Positions 1 through 9,587 of a stretch of DNA of 49,375 nt are shown here, in pieces (the stretch's first letter is position 1; each line of letters begins with the position of its first letter). The translations under genes and the position numbers were made by a program. This stretch comes from Caldilineales bacterium (lineage in GTDB: Bacteria > Chloroflexota > Anaerolineae > Caldilineales > Caldilineaceae): contig JAAXGZ010000062.1 of NCBI GenBank assembly GCA_012271135.1, forward strand, positions 1 through 49,375, in the 5' to 3' direction. Below the pieces are notes generated by a model that did not search any database, was not told the origin of the DNA, and was given only the letters and a program-made list of their open reading frames with translations.

Positions 1-23
1 CCGGCTCAAAACTGTCCAAACCA
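1..23 (+). repeat. Copy 1 of an interspersed short repeat
   Basis: The first 23 bases are repeated exactly, in inverted orientation, at 15209-15231. Positions 9-26 (core AACTGTCCAAACCATAG) are also repeated directly at 7239-7256. This copy lies beyond the 3' end of the TauE/SafE gene. I cannot tell whether it is a mobile-element end, a binding site or a small dispersed repeat. Confidence 0.7.
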
Positions 24-109
24 TAGCTAATGACAGGTTTGCCGGGTTGGTGTCGGTGTAAAGTTCAGGTTCGGAAGATCGACTGGTTGCGATCCCGATG
101 GGCAGTACC

Positions 110-139
110 TTGATTGGTTCGGCTAGCCGAACCAATCAA
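110..139. terminator. 30-bp perfect palindrome at the 3' end of the TauE gene
   Basis: Two perfect 15-base arms meet at GGCTAGCC, with no loop bases beyond the centre. The palindrome overlaps the stop codon (136-138) of the minus-strand TauE/SafE gene. It could fold into a strong hairpin that ends or protects the transcript. No T-run follows on the minus strand, so a classical intrinsic terminator is not shown, and a protein-binding site is an alternative. Confidence 0.5.
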
Positions 140-936
140 ACCAAAGTTTGTAGAAACCAATCCTGCAAGCCGCTGAACCGCACGATGGAGTAGCAGATCA
201 CCACGATCAGAAGCCAGCGCATCCAGACTTTCGCCATGTCGCTTCCGGTCATGAAACGGGCCGCCAGCCAAGCGCCGATGCTTTGGCCCAGTGCCAGGAT
301 CAGGCCGAGATACCACCACATACGCACGCCCTGGGCCATGAACACGGCCATGGCGGCCAAGGTGAAGACCAGAACCGCCACTAGTTTGAGGATGTTGCCC
401 TTGACCATCGTCGAGCCAGCGACCAGCACCATGCCGGACAGGATGAACAATCCCACTCCTGCCTGAATGAACCCGCCATAGACGCCAATCAACGCGAACA
501 GGAGCAGTTGGGGCAACGATGGCCGAATGCCGGTCACGGGTTCGGACTGTTCCCTGAGCCACTTCTCCGGTTTCCACAGGATGGTGGTCAGCACCACGGC
601 GAGGACCACCACGATCACCCAGTTGGTGACCTGCTCCGACAGTTCAGCGGCAATGGCAGCTCCGCCGACGGAGCCCACAACCATGGCGCCGGTCAGCCAC
701 CAATCGCGGCCGTCCATGTCCAGTGCCTTGCGGCTGCGCAGCGTGATCACCGCCGCGGTGTTCTGAAACGCCACGCCGATGCGGTTGGTGGCGTTGGCTT
801 CGTGGGCCGGCACGCCCAGGAAGACCAGCATCGGCAAGGTGATGGTGGACCCCGAGCCGGCCAGCGTATTGATGATGCCGGCCAAAGTGCCGGCAACGAT
901 GGCCAGGCCGGCCTTGAGCAGGGAAAGATCCTCCAT
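136..936 (-). CDS. TauE/SafE family sulfite/organosulfonate exporter
   Basis: This 266-residue protein is almost entirely hydrophobic, with about eight predicted membrane segments. It has the family's N-terminal signature: a glycine-rich first helix with GIINTLAGSGSTITLP, followed by HEANATNRIGVAFQN. TauE/SafE proteins are inner-membrane carriers for sulfite, sulfonates or related sulfur anions; the substrate cannot be read from sequence. The ATG start lies 39 bases after the stop of the aminotransferase gene, and three minus-strand genes follow each other closely, so co-transcription is likely. The length is normal for the family. Confidence 0.85.
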   Translation of the reverse strand: MEDLSLLKAGLAIVAGTLAGIINTLAGSGSTITLPMLVFLGVPAHEANATNRIGVAFQNTAAVITLRSRKALDMDGRDWWLTGAMVVGSVGGAAIAAELSEQVTNWVIVVVLAVVLTTILWKPEKWLREQSEPVTGIRPSLPQLLLFALIGVYGGFIQAGVGLFILSGMVLVAGSTMVKGNILKLVAVLVFTLAAMAVFMAQGVRMWWYLGLILALGQSIGAWLAARFMTGSDMAKVWMRWLLIVVICYSIVRFSGLQDWFLQTLV

Positions 937-975
937 CGGCTGCCGGTCAGGTCGGCACTGTATCCGCGTGCAGGG

Positions 976-2145
976 CTAGAAATCGGGCGCGAGACGGGCA
1001 AGCCGGTCCACGAACCCATGCAACTGGTCGTCGGCCGCCGCGAAGCTGATGCGGATGTGCTGTTCCCCGGCCTCGCCGAAGGCGCTCCCGGGGGTGGTGG
1101 CCAGGTGGAGTTCGTCCAGGAGGAAGTCCGACAGTTCCAGGCTGCTGCGCCGGGTGTGCGGGAAGCGCATGAACAGATAGAAGGCCCCTTGGGGCGCAAA
1201 CGCTTCCACGCCTTCCAGTTCGTCGAGGGCATCCAGCAGAAAGGCGCGGCGCCGGGTGTAGGCAGCGGCCATCTCGGACACGCATGCCTGGGGACCGTTC
1301 AGGGCCGCGGCACCGGCCGCCATGGTGAAACTGGCAGCGGACGTGACGGAGTTCGTCATGTAACTGCGGCCGATGCGGATGGCGTCCGGAGGTCCCCAAA
1401 TCCAAGCCAGCCGCCAACCGGTCATGGCGTAGGCCTTGCTGAACCCGTTGACGATGAACGTGCGCTCGGCCATGTCCGGCAGCGTGGCCGGCGACACGTG
1501 GGTGTGGCCGTCGTACAGGATGTGCTCGTAGATTTCATCGCTGAGCAGGTACAGGTCGTGGTCCCGGCACACCTCCGCGATCGCCCGCATGGACGCCATG
1601 GACATGACGTAACCGGTGGGGTTGTTCGGCGAATTGAGCATGACCAGCTTGGTCTTCTCGGTCACCACCGCTTCCAGGGCGGACTTGTGAACCGCGAAGT
1701 CGTCGCCATGATCGAGGGCCACGTGCACCGGTACCCCTCCCGTAAGGCGCACCATGGGGTCGTAGCTGACCCAGACGGGATCGAGGATCAACACCTCGTC
1801 GCCCGGGTTCAGGATGGACATCAGCACCACGTACAGGGCCCACTTGCCACCCGGCGTGGCGATGACACGGTCCGGAGTCGCCTCGACTCCGTTCTCCCGC
1901 GCCAGTTTGGCGCAGATGGCCTCCAGCAGTTCAGGAGACCCGTGCGACGTGGGGTAGTGCGTGTCCCCGCTGCGGATGGCGTTGAAGGCTGCTTCCTGGA
2001 TATGGACCGGCGTGTCGAAGTCCGGGTCGCCGCCGGCCAGGTTGATGACGTCGTGACCGGCCAGGGACAGTTCCCGCCCCTTCTGCATCATGGCCGCCGT
2101 GGGGGATGGCGGCATCGAAGACAGTAGACGTGACAGTTCGCGCAT
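976..2145 (-). CDS. Pyridoxal-phosphate-dependent aminotransferase, class I fold type I
   Basis: The protein resembles bacterial aspartate/aromatic aminotransferases of the AspB (I-gamma) type. Visible motifs are GGDPDFDTP near the N-terminus, NSPNNPTGYV (cofactor and substrate binding), LSDEIYEHI, the PLP-lysine motif FSKAYAMTGWRLAW, and HIRISFA near the C-terminus with the substrate-carboxylate arginine. I prefer the ATG at 2145, giving about 389 residues and starting 19 bases after the upstream stop; a TTG at 2181 would overlap that gene. It probably shares a transcript with the upstream aminotransferase and the downstream TauE gene. The amino-acid substrate is unknown. Confidence 0.88.
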   Translation of the reverse strand: MRELSRLLSSMPPSPTAAMMQKGRELSLAGHDVINLAGGDPDFDTPVHIQEAAFNAIRSGDTHYPTSHGSPELLEAICAKLARENGVEATPDRVIATPGGKWALYVVLMSILNPGDEVLILDPVWVSYDPMVRLTGGVPVHVALDHGDDFAVHKSALEAVVTEKTKLVMLNSPNNPTGYVMSMASMRAIAEVCRDHDLYLLSDEIYEHILYDGHTHVSPATLPDMAERTFIVNGFSKAYAMTGWRLAWIWGPPDAIRIGRSYMTNSVTSAASFTMAAGAAALNGPQACVSEMAAAYTRRRAFLLDALDELEGVEAFAPQGAFYLFMRFPHTRRSSLELSDFLLDELHLATTPGSAFGEAGEQHIRISFAAADDQLHGFVDRLARLAPDF

Positions 2146-2164
2146 GTTGGTCAACCGAGTTGGA

Positions 2165-3361
2165 TTAGTTAAGGGTGGCAACGTAGGCTTGGCAAAAATA
2201 CTCGATGGTGGCCGCGGTCAGGCCGGCCACATTGATGCGGCCCGTGGACATGAAGTAGATGCTTTGGTCCGCCCGCATCCGGGCGTTGGCCTCCGCGTCG
2301 ATGCCGGTCAGGGAAAAGAGTCCGTACTGGCGCGTGATAAACGAAAAGTCCCGGTCGGCCCCGTGGTGGTGCATGGACTCGGCCAGCAGGCTGCGCATTT
2401 CATTGATGCGATCGCGCATAGCGGCGAGTTCGACAGTCCAGGCCGCGCGCAGTTCCCGGTCCGCCAGGATGCTCGACACAATCCGGGCGCCGTGGGCGGG
2501 AGGGCTGGACCACAGGGAACGGGCATGCACCTTCAACTGGCTCAGCATGGCGTTGGATGCCGGACCGAAACCGAAGGCGGTCAAGGCCCCCGTTCGTTCG
2601 TTGTACAGGCCGAAGTTCTTGGAGTAGGAACTGGCAATCAGGGTAGGCAGGCCGGCATCGGCCAGCACGCGCACCCCGGCCGCATCGAGGTCCAGGCCCC
2701 TGCCGAACCCCTGGTAGGCCAAATCCACCAATACCTGGAAGCCGCGTTCCCGGGACAATCCGGCCAGGCGTTGCCAGTCGTCCGGCTCCAGGTCCAGGCC
2801 AGTCGGGTTGTGGCAGCACCCGTGCACCAATACCACGTCACCGGCCGGAACCGTGGCCCATGCTGCGAACATCTTCTCCCGCAGGAGCGAGTGGGTTCCG
2901 GCATCGAGGTACGGATACGTGCGCACCGCCAAGTCGGCCTGCTGCGCAATCTGCGCGTGGTTGGTCCAGGTTGGATCGCTCAGCCACACCGTGGTGTCCG
3001 ACCTGTTCTTGGCCACCAGTTCGCAGGCCAGACGCAAGGCGCCGGTGCCGCCGGGGGTGTGCAGCGTTATGCTGTCCGGGGCGGTTGACAAGGAATGATC
3101 CACACCCAGCAGGAGGCTGCGTACCGCTTCGCCGAAGTCGGGGGTGCCGTCGATCGGCAGATAGTTCTTGGTGTCCTCGTCCGTCAGGATGCGCTGCTCG
3201 GCGGTTTTGACCGTGTCCAGCACCGGAATGTGGCCGGCGGCATCCTTGTAGACCCCCACGCCCAAGTTCAGCTTCTGCGGATTGGGGTCCGCATTGCACG
3301 CGGTGGTGAGGTTGTAGATCGGATCGGGCGGGGCCGCCTGGATGTCGGTGAAGATGTGCAT
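2165..3361 (-). CDS. Aromatic/aspartate aminotransferase, AspC/TyrB-like subclass
   Basis: This 398-residue protein matches the I-alpha (AspC/TyrB, mitochondrial-type) aminotransferases rather than the subclass of its neighbour. The N-terminus PPDPIYNLT, then LNLGVGVYKD, YLPIDGTPDF, HGCCHNPTGLDL (usually HACCHNPTG), LVDLAYQGFG, and the PLP lysine in SSYSKNFGLYNERTGAL are all present. FSITGID-like and GRINVAGL segments close the fold. The enzyme would exchange amino groups between aspartate or aromatic amino acids and 2-oxoglutarate. ATG start at 3361; the stop is 19 bases before the next gene's likely start. Confidence 0.9.
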   Translation of the reverse strand: MHIFTDIQAAPPDPIYNLTTACNADPNPQKLNLGVGVYKDAAGHIPVLDTVKTAEQRILTDEDTKNYLPIDGTPDFGEAVRSLLLGVDHSLSTAPDSITLHTPGGTGALRLACELVAKNRSDTTVWLSDPTWTNHAQIAQQADLAVRTYPYLDAGTHSLLREKMFAAWATVPAGDVVLVHGCCHNPTGLDLEPDDWQRLAGLSRERGFQVLVDLAYQGFGRGLDLDAAGVRVLADAGLPTLIASSYSKNFGLYNERTGALTAFGFGPASNAMLSQLKVHARSLWSSPPAHGARIVSSILADRELRAAWTVELAAMRDRINEMRSLLAESMHHHGADRDFSFITRQYGLFSLTGIDAEANARMRADQSIYFMSTGRINVAGLTAATIEYFCQAYVATLN

Positions 3362-3642
3362 GAGGCTGTGTGATACGCCGCTGGATCAGGGGATCAAATT
3401 GCGATTGAGTGAGTGGAAGCCGGGCCAAGGGCGGAGAGCAAACTCCTGCGCGGAGTGATGTCCGTGATGTCCTAGTTGAGTTCGATCCTGAAATTTGACA
3501 TAAATACTTCCTCGGGTACACCCCTGTGGAGATGGCAAGGCTCAGGGATTGGTGGCTGTCCTGTACCTCGCGTCATGCCGCGGCCAACAACTGCCACCAG
3601 GTGTCCACTCGTCCGGCGTGGCCGCGGCCACGCTGCGACCAA

Positions 3643-4290
3643 TTAGTACATGTGGGACTGGATCGAGGCACTGACCAGGCGCCGGATGTCGAAGATGGCC
3701 TCCCCAACTTCATGGCCAATCAGGTCCAAATTGCCGACAACGGCGATGCGTTCCGCCACGTGATGCAGTTCACGGGCAGAGAGCAGTTCCTTGAATATGT
3801 CACAGGAATCCGCTAGACCGATCAGCATCGCGTCGCGCGGGTCGGGGATTTCATCGGAGAAGAGCACGCGCAGGATGCGCATCTTCACTTCGCGTTCAAC
3901 CTTGCCGTCGATGATGGGATAGCGGCGGGCTCGGAAGACCCACAGGAAACGGCCCTCCGACTGTTCCAGGATGCCGTGTTCCACCAGTCGGGCGAGCGCT
4001 CTTTCCCGAATGGACTGCGCATTCTGCGCGATATGGTCCAGCCAGAAGCGGGTGTCGTGCGGGTCCCCGCCCGCGATTTCGGCCAGCGCGGGATCCAGGA
4101 TGGTGTCGCCCACCGGCGTGGAGTCGACCAGAATGAGACGTTGGGGATCCGTGTCGATGCGGTTCTCAAGTGCCAGATCCATCAACACGCCGCCAGCAAT
4201 GGCGTAGTCCAGTACCCAACTGGGGACGTGAGCCGTGCGCCCATCGTCGTGGATCAGGAGCAGGAGGATTTCCTCAACGAACCGCAACAT
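3643..4290 (-). CDS. GPP34 (GOLPH3/Vps74-like) family protein
   Basis: The protein opens with LRFVEEILLLLIHDDGR, the typical GPP34 start, followed by YAIAGGVLMDLALENRID, then RALARLVEHGILEQ and FRARRYPIIDG, the usual helical core. In eukaryotes this family binds phosphatidylinositol-4-phosphate and sorts Golgi enzymes; bacterial members are mostly uncharacterised and may be peripheral membrane proteins. I chose the ATG at 4290 because GGA lies at suitable spacing and the family normally begins with this segment; ATG at 4299 and TTG at 4323 are alternatives. It ends about 280 bases before the aminotransferase start. Confidence 0.85.
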   Translation of the reverse strand: MLRFVEEILLLLIHDDGRTAHVPSWVLDYAIAGGVLMDLALENRIDTDPQRLILVDSTPVGDTILDPALAEIAGGDPHDTRFWLDHIAQNAQSIRERALARLVEHGILEQSEGRFLWVFRARRYPIIDGKVEREVKMRILRVLFSDEIPDPRDAMLIGLADSCDIFKELLSARELHHVAERIAVVGNLDLIGHEVGEAIFDIRRLVSASIQSHMY

Positions 4291-4573
4291 GATTTCCATC
4301 CTTGTCCCGATTAGGTTTTCCAATGCCGTAGGAACGATCAGTTATGGGTTAGGGACACCCGAACGGACCGCGGAGTGCACCGGCCACCGGCCAGTCTGTC
4401 GGTTCCGTGAGTCTAGCACTGGCAGGCGTGGAGGGTAGGTCCTTCCGTTCGGTGCTGCGACGGCTGGTGTCGGAGCAGCGGGCTGGTTTCCGAGAAGCCG
4501 TATCCGGATCCTGTAGTTTATTGGCTGTTGCCTTGATGCACGCCCGATGCGGTCCAGTGGGGGAAATCTACGC

Positions 4574-5953
4574 ATGCAGGAACAAAACCCAAGCGATTTG
4601 CTTGTGCGGGGAGCAGATCTGGTGGCCACAATGGATGCCAATCGTCGAGAGATTTCGGGTGGATGGGTCTCGGCAACCGATGGATTTGTCACCGCGGTGG
4701 GCGAACCTGGTCAGGAACCGGAGGCACGGGAGGTGATTGACGCCTCCGGGTGCCTGGTTACGCCCGGGCTGATCAATGCCCACCATCACATGTTCCAGAA
4801 CCTGACACGCGCCTTTGCTCCGGCTCTTGGTGGTGGTCTCTTCGATTGGCTAAAGGTGCTGTATCCCGTCTGGTCGCGGCTGGACGAGGAGGCTGCGCAT
4901 GTCTCGGCCTGGATCGGCCTGTGCGAACTGGCGCTGGGCGGTTGCACGACCACAACCGATCACCTCTATGTCTTCCCATCGGGCGCGGGCGACCTGATTG
5001 GCGCCGAAATCGCGGCCGCCGCGCAGCTCGGCATGCGGTTCCATCCCACCCGCGGCTCAATGAGTCTGTCGATCAAGGACGGGGGCCTGCCACCGGACAA
5101 CGTTGTACAGGACGAGGAAACGATTCTGGCCGAGTCGGAACGGCTGGTTGCCACATTTCATGATCCTTCCCCCGGTTCCATGACCCGACTGGCGTTGGCT
5201 CCCTGCTCACCGTTTTCGGTGACAACGGAACTGATGGCGCAGACAGCTGCCCTGGCGGAGCGATTGGACGTGCGGCTGCACACCCATCTGGCGGAGGATC
5301 CGGAAGAAGACGCATTCTGCCTGCACACCTTCAAATGTCGGCCGGTTGAGTACCTGGAACGTGTCGGATGGGCGCAGGAGCGAACCTGGGTGGCGCACTG
5401 CGTGCATCCCGATGCGCGAGAGATCCGCATGCTCGGCAACTGGGGCGTGGGGGTGGCCCACTGCCCCAGTTCCAACCAGATCCTGGGTTCGGGCCTCGCA
5501 CCAGTGCGCGAATTCATCGACGCGGGTGTATCCGTGGGTCTTGGATGTGACGGCTCTGCCTCGGCGGACAGTGCTTCGCTCTGGCTCGAGACGCGCACGG
5601 CCCTGTTGCTGGCCCGGTTGCGCGGCGGGCCAGGTACCTTTGGTGCCCGGGATGCCTTGGAACTGGCCACCCTTGGGGGTGCGGCCTGCTTGGGACGCGA
5701 CGACATTGGTTCACTGGCTCCGGGCCGGGCCGCTGACTTGGCGGTGTGGTCCCTGCAGGGCGTTCCGTTCGCGGGCGCATTGTCGGATCCGGTTGAAGCT
5801 TGGCTGCGCTGCGGACCCGTGGCGGCTCGCGACACCGTGGTGGCGGGCAAGGCAGTCGTGCGGGACGGTTGCCTTACAGTGCCCGATGTCGAGGAATACT
5901 TGGCACGGCATCGCCGGATCGCGTCCGAATGGCTGGCGGCAGCCGATATCTGA
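4574..5953 (+). CDS. Amidohydrolase, 8-oxoguanine deaminase / AtzB-like
   Basis: This 459-residue member of the metal-dependent amidohydrolase superfamily has the motifs in order: VTPGLINAHHHMFQNLTR (HxH metal ligands near residues 70-72), GCTTTTDHLYVFP, LHTHLAEDPEED (third His), WVAHCVH (fourth His), GVAHCPSSN, and GLGCDGSASAD (catalytic Asp). This pattern fits 8-oxoguanine deaminase and hydroxyatrazine ethylaminohydrolase (AtzB), zinc hydrolases of purine or triazine rings. The ATG at 4574 is preferred because GGGGG lies 10 bases upstream. It is divergent from the GPP34 gene. With the adenine deaminase at 30.7 kb it suggests purine turnover. Exact substrate unproven. Confidence 0.88.
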   Translation: MQEQNPSDLLVRGADLVATMDANRREISGGWVSATDGFVTAVGEPGQEPEAREVIDASGCLVTPGLINAHHHMFQNLTRAFAPALGGGLFDWLKVLYPVWSRLDEEAAHVSAWIGLCELALGGCTTTTDHLYVFPSGAGDLIGAEIAAAAQLGMRFHPTRGSMSLSIKDGGLPPDNVVQDEETILAESERLVATFHDPSPGSMTRLALAPCSPFSVTTELMAQTAALAERLDVRLHTHLAEDPEEDAFCLHTFKCRPVEYLERVGWAQERTWVAHCVHPDAREIRMLGNWGVGVAHCPSSNQILGSGLAPVREFIDAGVSVGLGCDGSASADSASLWLETRTALLLARLRGGPGTFGARDALELATLGGAACLGRDDIGSLAPGRAADLAVWSLQGVPFAGALSDPVEAWLRCGPVAARDTVVAGKAVVRDGCLTVPDVEEYLARHRRIASEWLAAADI

Positions 5954-6085
5954 GGTTGGGGGTGTTCGTCGGGGGCCAGCATGTGGCGATGGGGCGGGTT
6001 GATGAACTCCAAGCGCGGCATGATTGTTCCGTTTGAAGTTGCGTGCCGGCTATCGAGACGCGGCGTCCATCTCCAAAAGCCGCCC

Positions 6086-7203
6086 ATGCTGAAACCGACC
6101 GCCTTTTTGTTGCTCTGTGTGATGTTGGTTGTTGGCTGTGCCGGCGTATCCGAGGAGCCGGAGACTGCCGAACCGGCTCAGCCGGTTGCTTCTGCAGGTG
6201 CCACCGAACCCGATATTCCGCATGACGGCTCTGCCGAGCAGAATCCTGGCCGCGAACCGAGGCCCGACGATGCCCGTGGTGAAGCGGAAGCCGCCGCCGT
6301 CGCTGCTGCGGACTTCCTTGCCCAACTCGATGAACGGCAGCGCGCAGCAGCCGTATTGCCGTACGACAGCGATCTGATCAGGAACTGGTCCAACCTGCCG
6401 GCGGGAATCCTCGGGTTCGAACGTAACGGTGTCCGTATCGGGGATCTCGACGAGACGCAACAAGCAGCCCTGCACGACTTCCTGGCTACGGCCATGAGTC
6501 CGTACGGCTATGCAACAGTCGCCGCGGTGGTGGCGGCGGAAGGTGTGCTGGAAGAGTCTGCGCGCGCCCGGCGAGTGGGTTGGAGCGCTGGCAACTACTA
6601 GCTGGCCTTCTTCGGGGAACCATCCCCCACGAACCCTTGGCGCTGGCAGTTCGGCGGCCATCATCTGGCCATCAACATGAGCGTGCGCGACGGGCGAGTC
6701 TCGATGTCGCCGACCTTTCTTGGCATCGAACCCGCGCGGTTTTCAGATGCCGAAGGCATCCACGCCCGTTCATGGACCGGGTGGATGCGGGGTTGGCCGT
6801 GATCAACAGCCTGGACGGGAACATCGCAGCAACGGCCTTGCTCGATGAACGCCCCAATGCCCTGCAGAGTGGCACGGGGCCGGTCGGCTTCGTGCCTTTT
6901 GAAGGCGCCTCCTTAGAATCTTTCTCGGCAGCGCAGCGACAGGCCGTACTTGACGCGGCGGCGCTGTGGGTGAACCTGATGCCGGAACACAGCGCCCAGG
7001 TGCGCCTGGAGGAGATCGAGGCGGAGTTGGAGCAGGCCTACTTCGGTTGGCATGGCCCCGCCGACGGCACGGGTTCCATCTACTATGTCATTCACGGGGA
7101 CACGGTTCTCATCGAATTCTCCACCCAGGATCCACTGGGGGCTGCCGAAGGCCACATCCACTCGATCTACCGCGATCCCACCAACGAATACGGCGTCGGG
7201 TAA
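6086..7203 (+). pseudogene. DUF3500 family lipoprotein, broken by a stop and a frameshift
   Basis: The start encodes a lipoprotein signal (LLLCVMLVVGC), then a Pro/Glu-rich linker and a DUF3500-like domain (QLDERQRAAAVLPY, RNWSNLPAG). An in-frame TAG at 6599-6601 follows NY; the same frame then continues with LAFFGEPSPTNPWRWQFGGHHLAIN and FLGIEPARF. At about 6763-6780 the homology jumps to another frame (FMDRVDAGLAVINSLDG) and runs to the family's C-terminal pattern, HIHSIYRDPTNEYG. The stop may come from a tyrosine codon. Two independent lesions argue for a pseudogene over recoding, although a sequencing error could explain one of them. DUF3500 function is unknown. Confidence 0.82.
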
Positions 7204-7238
7204 CGGCATGAGCAGGGACACCGACACAACCCAACATG

Positions 7239-7256
7239 AAACTGTCCAAACCATAG
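7239..7256 (+). repeat. Copy 2 of the interspersed short repeat (partial)
   Basis: These 18 bases match positions 9-26 exactly in the same orientation, and the shared core is inverted at 15209-15231. This copy sits between the DUF3500 pseudogene and the polysaccharide deacetylase gene, so copies 2 and 3 bracket the carbohydrate cluster 7.3-15.1 kb in opposite orientations. Confidence 0.7.
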
Positions 7257-7324
7257 ATTAGAGTGTGTCAGAGTAGATGGTGCAGTAACCTGCCACCTCC
7301 ACCTGCAATTGAGGATTGGTTCTC

Positions 7325-8161
7325 ATGACCCGTTTTATTGCTGCCTATGACACTGAAATGGCTGGAACCTGCCTGGAGGCCTGTGTCCGAATTCGCGAGG
7401 TTCATGTTGAATTCGACGTGCCGGCTACATTCTTTATTGTGGGAGTCCGCCTTGAAGAGGAAGGCAAGGCCTATCGCAGGTTGTTGGGCGATGTGCCTTC
7501 CTTTGAAATCGCATCCCACACCTATTCCCATCAGATGCTGCGCGATCATCCTTTTTGTGGCCCCGCGCCCGCCAAGGAGACGCGGCTGGAAGAACTGCGG
7601 CAGGGCAAAGAGTGGGTGGAGCGGACTTTCGATCGCCCCTGTGTGGGCCTGCGGCCCGGCTGTGGGTTTGCCAATGGGCTGCGCGGGGATCCTTGGCTGA
7701 TCGAATCCGTCATGGAAACGGGTTTCCAGTATGTCAGCTCCGTCCTGTGGGGTCCCGAGACATCGCTGCCCGCGCTGCTGGAAGCACCGTTCACCTATGC
7801 TGAAGACGGGTTTCCCGAGTTGTGGGAACTGCCGGGACATGGGTGGCACGAGAATTTGCTCAAAGCCCATAACCTGACGGACAAAATGCAGCGCATACTG
7901 GCTTGGCCTCCTGCCTATCCCGAAACCATTCCGGCCCGGCCCGTGGCCACGCCCGAGGAAGAGTTCGCCATCCATCGAATGTTCATTGACCGCGCCGTGG
8001 ACATGGACCTGCCCTACGTCTCGTTGATTCTGCATCCGTGGTCCTTGGCCCGGTTCGATCCCGAGATGAAGATGCTTGAACTTCTGTTCACCCATCTCCA
8101 GACGCACAACATCCCCACCACCACGTATCAAGCCGAATGGGAAGGGGCTTATATCGAATAG
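7325..8161 (+). CDS. Polysaccharide deacetylase family protein
   Basis: This 278-residue protein has a NodB-like fold. Motif 1 appears as AAYDTE in place of the usual TFDDG, and motif 2 as IASHTYSHQM (HxxxH zinc ligands), with VPATFFIVG just before it. It ends with LILHPWS (motif 5-like). Family enzymes remove acetyl or formyl groups from sugars in a metal-dependent reaction. GAGG at 7311-7314 supports the ATG at 7325. No signal peptide is seen, so it is probably cytoplasmic. The neighbouring DegT aminotransferase and sugar transporter suggest a modified-sugar pathway. A TnpB element follows its stop codon directly. Confidence 0.85.
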   Translation: MTRFIAAYDTEMAGTCLEACVRIREVHVEFDVPATFFIVGVRLEEEGKAYRRLLGDVPSFEIASHTYSHQMLRDHPFCGPAPAKETRLEELRQGKEWVERTFDRPCVGLRPGCGFANGLRGDPWLIESVMETGFQYVSSVLWGPETSLPALLEAPFTYAEDGFPELWELPGHGWHENLLKAHNLTDKMQRILAWPPAYPETIPARPVATPEEEFAIHRMFIDRAVDMDLPYVSLILHPWSLARFDPEMKMLELLFTHLQTHNIPTTTYQAEWEGAYIE

Positions 8162-8166
8162 TTGAC

Positions 8167-9587
8167 AGTCGAACTCTTGTGCCATAATTCCTGCGAAAGA
8201 GAGGACCCAACTGAGAACCGGGCCCTCAACCGGACACAGTGATGGGAACACCGTGACCAGCACCCCGCAGTCTACAACGCAGGAGCCCCCGACCGTCATA
8301 CGGACACTCCGCGTGCGTCTGTACCCCGGCACCGCGGCCAATGGCCAGTACCTCGAACAACTGGCCGGCGCCTGCCGGTTCGCCTGGAACCACGTGCTGG
8401 CCGGGCACGAGACGGACTACCGCACATGGAAGGCGGCCGGCAAGCCGGGGGAGGGTCCGGGCGATCCGACCTTCTTCACGCTGGGCCAGCGGTTCACGCA
8501 GTTGCGGAACGCACCTGGACACGAGTGGCTGAAGGACTACAGCTACGAAATCGTCCGGTACGCCTGCAAGTACATGGGCGACGCCTATGCCGCATTCTTC
8601 GACCCGGACCGTCCAGACCACGGGCGTCCGCAGTACAAGGCCAGGCACTACACCCAGCCTGCCTTCACCATCCCGTCCCACGTACGCATCAAGGACGGCC
8701 GCCTGTACATCCCCAAGATGGGCTGGACACGACTGGGACCGGTTCATCGGTACGCCGACGGCAAGCCTCTGACGGTGCGGGTCAAGCAGGAGTCGGAGGG
8801 CAAGCAGCCGAAGTGGTACGCCTACATCGTGTTCGAGGTGCCGGAAGACCATCCGGACGTGTGCCGGCCCGCGGAGACCGGAGCGGTCGGCATCGACCGC
8901 AACGTGGGACAGGCCACGGACAGCACGGGCGAAGTCCATGCCCTCCCCGACACAACCGTCGAGGACGCCAAGATCAAGCGGTACCAGCGCCGGATGGCCC
9001 GGCAGCAGAAGGGCTCCAACCGCCGCCGCCAGACCGGCGGCAAACTGCGCAAACTCCAGCGCAAGCGCGCCCGGCGCCGGGACAACGCCACGCACCAAAT
9101 CAGCCGCAAGGTGGCGGACACCGCCCACACCGTCGTCCTCGAGGACCTGAACACCAAGGCCATGACCAAGAGTGCGAAGGGTACGGTCGAGAACCCCGGC
9201 AAGAACGTGAAGCAGAAGGCCGGCCTCAACCGATCCATCCTGGCCTCCGGCTGGGGACAGCTGGAGCGCAAGTTCGCGTACAAGGCCGGCGAGTTGCGGT
9301 TCGTCGAGCCGGCCTACACTTCGCAAGCCTGCAGCCAATGTGGGCACACGGCCAAGTCAAACCGACCGTCGCAGGCGGTGTTCGCGTGCGGGGCCTGCGG
9401 GTTCCAAGCGAACGCCGACCACAACGCGGCGATCAACATCCTGGTGCGGGCGGGACTTCCGCCCGCACCCGTTCCGGCCCGCGGGACTGGGGCTGCTGCA
9501 CGGCGAGGAGCGCTCCCTCCCTGGTCGGTCGCAAGGCCGACCACAGGGACTCCCGCGACCCGTGAACCGGATATGCGTGGTGTCAAC
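8167..9587 (+). mobile_element. IS200/IS605-superfamily element carrying only tnpB
   Basis: The element has a tnpB gene and no tnpA transposase gene. The limits are inferred: TTGAC at 8162-8166, directly after the deacetylase stop, looks like a TnpB-type TAM/left target, and GTGTCAAC at 9580-9587 resembles the right end where the guide begins. Strong nested hairpins occupy 9480-9557. Without TnpA it would depend on a transposase in trans, or be retained for another role. Confidence 0.5.

Noticed and set aside
508..2127. 539-codon plus-strand open frame
   Set aside because: It lies antisense to the TauE and aminotransferase genes, has no family motifs and an odd Gly/Arg/His-rich composition. 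It is an artefact of GC-rich codon bias.
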